From assembly GCA_037903355.1 (NCBI GenBank), contig JBAJFE010000042.1:3484001-3548000 (forward strand): DNA of 64,000 nt. Direction: 5' to 3'. Every line of letters starts with the position of its first letter. Position 1 is the stretch's first letter. This stretch comes from Trichuris trichiura (Eukaryota; Nematoda; Enoplea; Trichinellida; Trichuridae). The translations under genes were made by a program, and so were the position numbers. Below, piece after piece: positions 57,100-64,000 of the stretch. The notes under the pieces were generated by a model. That model was not told the origin of the DNA and ran no database searches. It saw only the letters and a program-made list of their open reading frames with translations.

Positions 57100-58840
57100 G
57101 TGTAAAGAAACTTATGCATTTAGGAGCGCACTCTCTTCTGTCGCAACCGCTCTGACGGAGAAAACAAAGCAGCAGCGTTCACGTGCAGCTTAGGGAATGT
57201 TCATTGCTTAGATAACAGGGGAGTGAGGCTTTCTAGACAGTTTCGTTCTACAGTGAGATCCATTATCCGCAGTTTCAAATATCCACAACTGCTCTGTCTT
57301 TTGGATCAGCGTAGTGCAGCAAATCTGTAAAACGTCTGCTGCGTTTAAGCTGAGTGCAACAACTGGAGCAAATTTCCATGCTAACCTTGGTCGCTTAATC
57401 GACATGACTACATTTTTTAACAAGTAGCTATGCGAGAATTCAGAATCATAAAATTAGAAATTAATGGCCCAGAAAACCACGTTTTTCTGATTTCTAAGAA
57501 ACGAATTTTCGCTAAGCTGTTACTGAACGCCACTTCATTTTCTCCTTCAAGACGGTTATGACCAAACGGGTTGTTGCCACATTTTCACCCTTTACCCTGT
57601 TTTACTGAATTTGTACACAGCATGCTTTGGCTTGGTCTTAGGCTGAGGCTCTGGATCGGTTTACTACAGCTTCCTGCTACCATGCGCTATCTAGTGCATC
57701 GTGGCTAACAATCAGTAGAACAAGTGTTTTATTTGGTATATGCAAAACTTATAACAAGTAACCACGCTTGTCATTGCGATAGGCATTACTCTGCTATCCT
57801 GCATAACCACATGAAAAGAATCACTGTCGTCCATACTGCAGTGCCACGCTAACTCATGCAGGTACGATGAGCTGAGTCCAGCACCTTATTTTGTTTTCAC
57901 GTTTTTGCTGAGCCCACAACGATATAATCGTTTGTGCCTGACATCATGTCACAGGGTCTAGAAAGTTCTCTGAATAATTAACTTGCAAATGAGTATAACC
58001 AGCACGCGAAAGTACGTTACATGCACGCCATTTGCTGATCATGATGGTCGTCCCCGGTCGAACACAGCCTCGTATGATGGGCAGCGGGATGTCAGCGTTT
58101 TAGTGTTCAACTGAGACAAAGAAGCATTGCCCAGTCTCGCGACGAACTACTCCTATTACCCAAGTATGGCCTTCCACAGCTGTATTTGCCGTTTGAGAAT
58201 TGAGATTGAAAGATCTCGCGCTGAAGAGACGCGCATAAGTTCAGCCTAAATGGCTCGGTACACGTAGCAGAAGCTCCTAGTAGATGGTACGTTTTATACA
58301 ACCCCACGATGCAACTAATTGATCCTTATCGTCACAGGTGCATTATCAAGGTTTGCGGAGAGGACGCCGATGTCTAAACAAATGATCACGATAGTAGCAG
58401 GAATACTGGTCAGTGAAGTTGTGGTTTGCCGGACCATGAAGACTCGCGTACAACAACGGTTCATTACGGAGTAAAGCGATAGATCAAACGCCCAGCTGAT
58501 ATCGATAGCCTGAACTCCCTGAGCTCAGAATTGAAGCATGCGCATAGCCTTCCACGACCTCTGCCTTGCGCATTCCCACGGACCGCAGGCTGTTCAGCCA
58601 TCGCTTAATCCGCTTACTGTGAGCAAGCAGCGGGACCAGCGCTAATCCTGACCCTAGCCGCCTTTGTGCTACGCCGTCAATGTCGGGTTCTCAAGTCGAT
58701 TCAAAGGTCGTGCCCTTTTGTCGCTGTCGAGTCCGACACCCCACGTCGCTCCTTGGGCTGCGCTCCCACGGACGTATTTCTGCCGTGCTGACTAGGGTGC
58801 CGATACGGCAATCTCTGCCACAGAAGTTTTTGTCGGTACA
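57100..58840. other. No gene recognised; one Tigger-like terminus
   Basis: A TA followed by CAGTGAGATCCATTATCCGC at 57251 resembles the left terminus of the Tigger elements at 47107 and 49788. No matching right end is seen. Short frames 57208-57423, 58107-58307 and 58680-58883 show no motif. Confidence 0.4.
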
Positions 58841-58842
58841 GT

Positions 58843-59335
58843 GTGCTTGCGACAGTCGATATGAATCAAGGACCGCACTATGAATCTCATCTGTTTCAAG
58901 AAGTATGTCAAAGGCTAAGCATCTTGAAGGCCAGAATGACGCCCTACCATCTATCTAGAAAAGGAGAAGCAGAACGCATGAGCAGGGCCATTTGTAACCT
59001 ACTGGCAAAGAGCACTGGCCCAAGTGAAAGCAACTGGGGCATCAGCCTCTAAAGACAATGTTAGCGCAGCAAGTGGCACACACACCTCAAAGACATAGCT
59101 GCCATGCTTGTTGACGCACATGCAGCAATGCCAAAACCCAGAAGACATGACTGTCAGCTCAACGGAAGCTAAGCGAGCCATGAGACACTATGTTGAACAC
59201 CTGAGTAGAGTGCTCGACGGCGTTGACAGTGCGGCCAGGAACTGTTCGTCGAAGAGTGCCGCTCGACAGTACAGTATTACGACCTTACGATGAAACTGCA
59301 CCAGTTTAAAGCGGACGATTATGTTCTTTTGTTTT
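58843..59335 (+). pseudogene. Gypsy integrase relic, 5' of Merlin
   Basis: MNQGPHYESHLFQEVCQRLSI..RMTPYHLSRKGEAERM is a damaged Gypsy integrase core (usual wording DQGxxFES..LFxEvC..L.I.KTrTTPYHPQ.DGxVERx). The next segment, to about 59335, ends KADDYVLLF, the start of the integrase C-terminal domain. The Merlin element follows within 40 bp. Confidence 0.7.
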
Positions 59336-59374
59336 AGCCACGACTGCTAGGGCATAACAGAAATTTTACGGGGT

Positions 59375-61440
59375 CTAGTCTGAAATCAGCCCTCCGTCGG
59401 CTAAGCCGGCAACTTCAAAGGAGGTCAAGTGGGGATTAGTAAGACTTAATCGGCTTAGCACACCGAGCAGCTAAGCACGCGCAAGTGGCTTGGCACACTA
59501 TCGGTGAGGAATTTATGGATTCTACGCGTGATTGCAGTAACATTTCCTAAGAAAAGGATGGCAAATTTACCGTACGGCTGGGAGAAAACGTCTCAGTAAC
59601 GCGCACAGTAAACGCAAACGCTCAGCAAGGGTACATACCGTCTAGTGGTGCGCCTTCCCCCAGAAAACGCTGGCGAAGCTGGGTACCCTTCAGTCGGCCG
59701 TGTGCGCTGGCACGGGCGGTGCGTTTGCCGGGGGCTCTTGTTCGACCTGAGCATAGAGACGCGCATAGAGAACAGAAACGCAAAGAAGCTACGTACCGTC
59801 CGCTTTGGCAAGGCGCTAGCGCTGGCATCGCGTCCGCTCAGGGCGGGTGCAACAGGTGGATGTTGGCGAGAATGGGCTCGAAAGCGTCGGAGGGTCCCAA
59901 ACGTTTTTTCCACATGAACTCGCTCAGGTACGACGCGACAACGCTCCGATTCGTTCCACACCGCCGCTTGAGCTGGGACCACATGGACTCTACGGTCTGG
60001 GTGTGGGCACCTGTGTCTCGTTCGACGAAGTTCGCTGAATGATTCACTCGCGAATGATCGTACCCTTCGCAGCCGAGACGGCGGTACGGACGCCACTCAT
60101 CAGTCATCACTGCAGACTGCGGCCTCACATGGGACCGTACAACGGGTAGGAGTGTGCTTACCGAACGGTCCTTCACGCGTTCGACGTGAACTTCGCCGTT
60201 TTCCCGACATACGCCGCCGAAGAGCCACAGCAGCGGGTACATCTTCCCTCGATTGTACTTTCTCCGGGAAAAGAGGGACTCGTCCAGTTCAACCGTCATC
60301 CCTGCTCCTCCCAGTTGCACCGGTCTCTCGGCCAACACGTCTGCAGTAACTTGCCGCAGGTGGCCGTTCCACAGCACTGCGGTGCCGTGGCTGAGTCCTG
60401 AAGCACACATACTGCCTACAGCAACAACAGAAGGCACGCGAACCCGTACGCGGCTCGTCTAAGCAGAATTTGATCGTGGTGTACTCACGACTCCATGTGA
60501 AAATGATCTCGATCGCCTTCTGCAGCTTTACCTTGTTCCGTGGAACTACAAAGGACACACTGCAGTCTGAAGCGCTAATAACGGCTACAGCGCGTAGTGC
60601 GCTTACCGTCGAACCATGTCCCTGTTCGTACGGCCAGTACCTTCCTGCAGGAACGTTTAAAACACCTCCTGGCCGCGCCAAACGCATCGCCTCTCCGCAG
60701 CTGGGGCACAACCTTTCGCTGTGCAGCAGCCCTTTTTCGCGAAGGAAATTCGTCGCTGTTTCTTCGTCTCGCACCGTCTGGTGCAGCCAGGCGGTGTTTG
60801 TTCGGTTGCTTTTCCGGGCAGGTTCACTTCGACTTGTGCACGGTGTGTTCATACTTTACAATGGGGTTCGCACATTTTGCGAAGGCACAGTGCCAACCGG
60901 GGCGTTGACCTTCAATGTTTTCGGTGAATAACTAACGGAACCCTTGGAGTACGTCACTGCCGCCACATTGTGCTCCCTGTGCCAGCAATGCATGTGCAGC
61001 TGTTTAATCCCTCACCTTCACTGTTTCGAAAGGGTCAGTAACCGAATCGGTGACGCTTGCAACCGTTACTCAATTGCACAGCTACAGAATTCGTGCACAG
61101 GTAATTCGCGGGTCAATAACACCACCTCTGCGTGTGCCGCTGCTGCTCCATTGTGTTACCCATTCTAGGAATGCACGCGCAGCTGTTTCATCCCTCACCT
61201 GCACTATTTCGCAAGGGTAAGTAGCTACATAAGTGACATGGAAACGCAATCCGCAGGTCAGTGACCGGCCAAACTGCAGGTGACACTAACCCTCCTTTGT
61301 CTCTACGTTCAACTTGCGCGGCACGTGTTCATCAAACCACAGTAAACCGTCGCACACGTTGTGCCGCTTATCCGCATTATCGCAGCGTATTACCGTGTGA
61401 AGTTGCCGCTTCTGCCGACGGAGGGCTGATTTCGGACTAG
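59375..61440 (-). mobile_element. Merlin (IS1595/ISXO2-like) DNA transposon, 2066 bp
   Basis: Terminal inverted repeats CTAGTC[TC]GAAATCAGCC... : 27 bp with one mismatch (59375-59401 and 61414-61440), with weaker similarity continuing to about 45 bp (GCGGCAACTTCA). It encodes one transposase on the minus strand. No clear 8-9-bp target duplication. The TIRs, the zinc ribbon and the DDE domain all fit Merlin. Confidence 0.88.
59838..60852 (-). CDS. Merlin transposase, two exons, apparently intact (307 aa)
   Basis: Exon 1 60852-60489 and exon 2 60397-59838; intron of 91 nt (donor GTGAGT at 60488, acceptor CTTCAG at 60398). The join keeps frame: 924 nt, 307 codons plus stop. Exon 1 has LCPSCGEAM, half of the N-terminal zinc ribbon, then KLQKAIEIIFTWS; exon 2 continues LSHGTAVLWNG, then the DDE domain: MTVELDESLF (first Asp), MTDEWRPY (second Asp) and TVESMWSQLKRR (Glu). 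These match ISXO2-like transposases. The second zinc-ribbon cysteine pair is not obvious. A one-base frameshift instead of an intron is the alternative reading. Confidence 0.82.
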
Positions 61441-61446
61441 ATCCAT

Positions 61447-61731
61447 ATGTCTTCATTAGTCGAGAAAATCATGACCCACTCTGCAAATAAAGTTTCTACG
61501 TACTTTACTACTGCGCATTACAGGACAACTGCAAAAAAATTACTTAAAAGCAAGCTCTGGAAGCCATGGACCAGCCCGTACGTAATAGTATATTGCACTG
61601 GTAGGCAAAAGAGGGCTATTATTAAATCCAAGTGGGCGATAATCATGAAAGCGCGGCTGAGAGATAACGAAGGCCTAAAGAGCGCGAAGCTAAACGGAAC
61701 CGTGTCGCAGAGGCGTTGGCAGAACTTATAG
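61447..61731 (+). pseudogene. Gypsy integrase C-terminal fragment, 3' of Merlin
   Basis: KSKLWKPWTSPYVIV matches the chromo-like/GPY end of Gypsy integrase (usual PKLxxPWTGPYxVV). Together with 58843-59335 it suggests that Merlin inserted into a Gypsy integrase C-terminal domain. Confidence 0.6.
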
Positions 61732-61894
61732 GAGACAGGATGCCTCATAAAAACTTTTCAAGGGCTCTTCAGTTATCTTTTCACAACCGACTAGACAGAG
61801 GCACTGGAACAGTAGTCTCCAATGGAAGCGGTCGGACATTTTACTGCTATTTCTGAGAATTCCAGGGAGAAGAGATTTTGCGTGAAAGGTTATC

Positions 61895-62125
61895 TGGAAG
61901 TGTAGGCAGGGACGATATGCAAGAGTACACGTTTATTAACACAGAACACTATGGTGATGACTGGATACAAGACAAAGATGGAAGGATCGTATGCTCAGGG
62001 AGAGACTGACGGAGAGACTCTCACATCCTCGTAACCTTATATAGACGAATTTGGGGTCATGCTTTGGTGAACGACTCGTTGGTCGGTAACCTGAAGCGGG
62101 GTCGCGCATCATCGAGGTGACCTCC
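61895..62125 (-). repeat. LTR-like relic, minus strand
   Basis: On the minus strand a purine tract GGCGGGGGAGG (about 62124) precedes a block with TATATAAGG (about 62038) and, about 100 bp on, AATAAACG (about 61937). This order is that of a polypurine tract and LTR promoter/poly(A) site. A similar TTTATT and TATA-like pair occurs at 62400-62540. Boundaries are not clear. Confidence 0.4.
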
Positions 62126-62199
62126 CCCGCCAGACGCGGTCTCGGTAGGGCTGCATCCCTCACACCAACAGGAGGACAACGTCAGCTGGGCAGTGCGAG

Positions 62200-63240
62200 G
62201 CATCATCCCATTGCGCCCTGAGGGGGTCTGGTTCACTAGCCAGTTTCGCCACAGGAAGCGCAACTGTCTCTTCTATGTTAGAATATTAATTTTTTCCAGT
62301 TATTTCAGTCAGATAAATGAGTTAAGCTTCCTGCGTAACTGTTGCAGAATTGCCGCGGGAGGGCGTAGCTGCGTGAGCGATTCCTTGAGCTTGTGTGGAA
62401 AAGTTTATTGCAGGAGTGCGCAGCATAACGCTAAGTACACAACGATACAGGTAATGGTCAGCGATACGGTAGTGTGGAGCTCGTCGGTCTTCCTCTTCCG
62501 TCTGTCTGCTGCCCGCCGGCATGCGTGGTCTTATACCCTTCTGCAGCTGTTTTTCAGAGGGATTATGGGCATTAATCCGCTTCTGTCACCGCTTGAAGTA
62601 GTTGAACTACAGAGATTATGCCCAGGCACCTGCATCTTCACACTGCAGGTGACATTCCGTTAATAAGCAGATTTGCCGGGAGCTCGCATGCTAATGTGGC
62701 ACGGACAGTTGTTTGGTGGACCACGAATCACTACCACTCGCCTGCGTCGGCAGGTGCAAGGACCATGCCGTGGCATTCGTTGAATGCGCGGATTAAACGG
62801 CACGGCATTAAATGGCGTTTCTTGAATGGTCGGATTAGGCGAGATTAAGCCAGCCTGCCCAATTAGCGGGGAGAGAGTTGACTTATTTACTGCAATAACC
62901 ATAAGGTTTGAGTTCTTTCTCTCGCTGAAGAAGAGTTGAAAATTCTTCGTATCACCTTTCTGCTCGCACGTTGTCCGTGGAAGTTGCTTTCTTGACCTGT
63001 CACTTTTCACGACATAAGACACCCAGTAAAATTCCATTGGCGATGTTGTGACTGTTCACGTAAGCAGCAAAAGCCTAAGAAACTGGCTTAATTGGTGGGC
63101 ATATTTTTGCCATACACTGACTTGCTCTACTTCCACGTTCTGTTTATATGCCGTGAGGGACTGCAGTCTCCAAGATCGAAAAGAGGAAGTATATTGGGTA
63201 TGGTATCGGATCATTGACTTTCACTGAACCCAGCGGTGAA
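62200..63240. other. No gene recognised
   Basis: Frames 62193-62663 (156 codons, plus) and 63037-62660 (minus) have no recognisable domain. GC and repeat content suggest old LTR-retroelement DNA. Confidence 0.3.
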
Positions 63241-63252
63241 AGTCAGTAGACA

Positions 63253-63569
63253 TGTGACGAAAAGTGCGACGGGAATTACGGAAACCGCTCCCTGCACGAC
63301 GGGCGGTGAAAGCGACGATCCCTGCAGGACAGACCTTGATAGTGACACACGCAGGGTGGTCACCGGAAATAGCTGTCAGGACGCGCAGGGCGGTTACCGG
63401 AAACGTCCGACAGATGTCACCTCGCCCACGAAGTGACGCTCAGCCCCCGCCAGGATAAAGAGTATATAAGGAGCACCCGCGGAAGGCTGAGAGAGATTCG
63501 TGTTGTGTCGGTACAATAAAGTGTTTGACAACCCTTTTTTGCGTGCGTCTGTCAAGTGCGTTTACTACA
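63253..63569 (+). mobile_element. Solo LTR (317 bp) with 5-bp target duplication
   Basis: Starts TGTGACGAA, ends TTTACTACA, flanked by AGACA (63248-63252, 63570-63574). TATA box GTATATAAGGAG about 63460 and AATAAAGTG about 63517. About 30 bp longer than the copy at 54283 because a CGCAGGG-GGT-ACCGGAAA unit is repeated in tandem. Confidence 0.88.
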
Positions 63570-63574
63570 AGACA

Positions 63575-64000
63575 TTTTAGAGGAGCGTATTGAACAGTAG
63601 GTCCATAAGGAGCGCGTGAAATAGTGCTCCAACCGCCATCGCCTTCCATACGTGAGAAGGCACCTACACACGTTCACTACACGTCGAAGAGTTGCCGCGA
63701 AAAGCTCTACTGCTCAGCTGATTTTTTAAGTTGGCGGGGAAGAGTTTATTACTAAAGAAGTGCGTAGGAAAACAATCAGGGTACCGCACATCAAATAACG
63801 ATATAACCGACGGACAGCGACTCGTACACCGCAGAATTTTTCTGTCCGTCTCGGTTTCACTCCGCTGTCCGTCTGCATGTGTTTATGTATGCTTCTGTAG
63901 TTATTTCTGCAAAGGAATTAGGGCAATAATCCACACCTGCCGCTGTTTGATGCGTTCGAGCGATAGGGACCATGGCCGTGCCTCTACCCCTCATACCGCA
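63575..64000. other. No gene recognised
   Basis: No domain-bearing frame. TTTATTAC near 63745 and a similar AAAGAAGTGCG stretch resemble the LTR relic at 61.9-62.5 kb but I cannot define an element. Confidence 0.3.

Noticed and set aside
59838..60852. Bacterial contamination or a bacterial insertion sequence
   Set aside because: The transposase resembles IS1595-type enzymes, but it lies within eukaryotic repeats, has Merlin-type long TIRs and is best read with an intron.
54283..63569. A single 9.3-kb LTR retrotransposon bounded by the two similar LTRs
   Set aside because: Each LTR has its own 5-bp target duplication, and the interior holds unrelated relics with no matching PBS or polypurine tract.

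Overview
This window is eukaryotic, intron-bearing DNA packed with transposable elements. The two host genes have very short introns (many 45-62 nt), and the transposon mix (GIY-YIG Penelope-like, BEL/Pao, Ty3/Gypsy, R2-like, mariner, hAT, Tigger/pogo, Merlin) suggests an ecdysozoan. A clade-I nematode such as a whipworm (Trichuris-like) is my best guess. That assignment is inference from gene structure, base composition and repeats; no marker gene for species is present.

Host genes. (1) A SERCA-type Ca2+-ATPase on the minus strand, 21905 down to 786: 15 exons rebuilt, about 916 codons, start codon present, with the last ~80 residues beyond the left edge. Its 13.3-kb intron 5 (7382-20678) and 3.9-kb intron 12 (2075-5944) are full of transposons. 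(2) A complete 26S proteasome ATPase Rpt6/PSMC5 gene on the minus strand, 45447-42579: 10 exons, 400 aa. Nothing else can be called a host gene with confidence.

Mobile DNA, left to right: Penelope-like (PLE) relics and a 5'-truncated PLE with a 14-bp target duplication (7532-9655); a third PLE relic (9930-11010); a TA-flanked non-autonomous element (11105-12255); a dead mariner (12400-13330); a MITE (19651-19836); a Ty3/Gypsy element (24529-32875) with 137-bp LTRs, split by two head-to-head hAT elements sharing one target duplication; a MITE (32885-33218); a decayed BEL/Pao element (33244-38300); a second truncated PLE (39396-40525, minus strand, 16-bp target duplication); a hAT MITE (41769-42238); two Tigger-like elements in inverted orientation (47107-49747 and 49788-50998); Gypsy and R2-like relics (51.8-56 kb); two solo LTRs with 5-bp duplications (54283-54571, 63253-63569); and a Merlin element (59375-61440) with long inverted repeats and an apparently intact two-exon transposase, sitting inside another Gypsy integrase relic.

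The most interesting signals are not ordinary genes. PLE tails carry hammerhead ribozyme cores (9499-9527 plus, 39471-39499 minus, an inverted pair at 24178-24300, and relics). The Gypsy element has gag, protease and RT in three successive -1 frames, with a textbook GGGAAAC slippery site, 6-nt spacer and strong hairpin at the gag/protease overlap (31853-31896). All ribozyme and frameshift calls are read by eye and untested.
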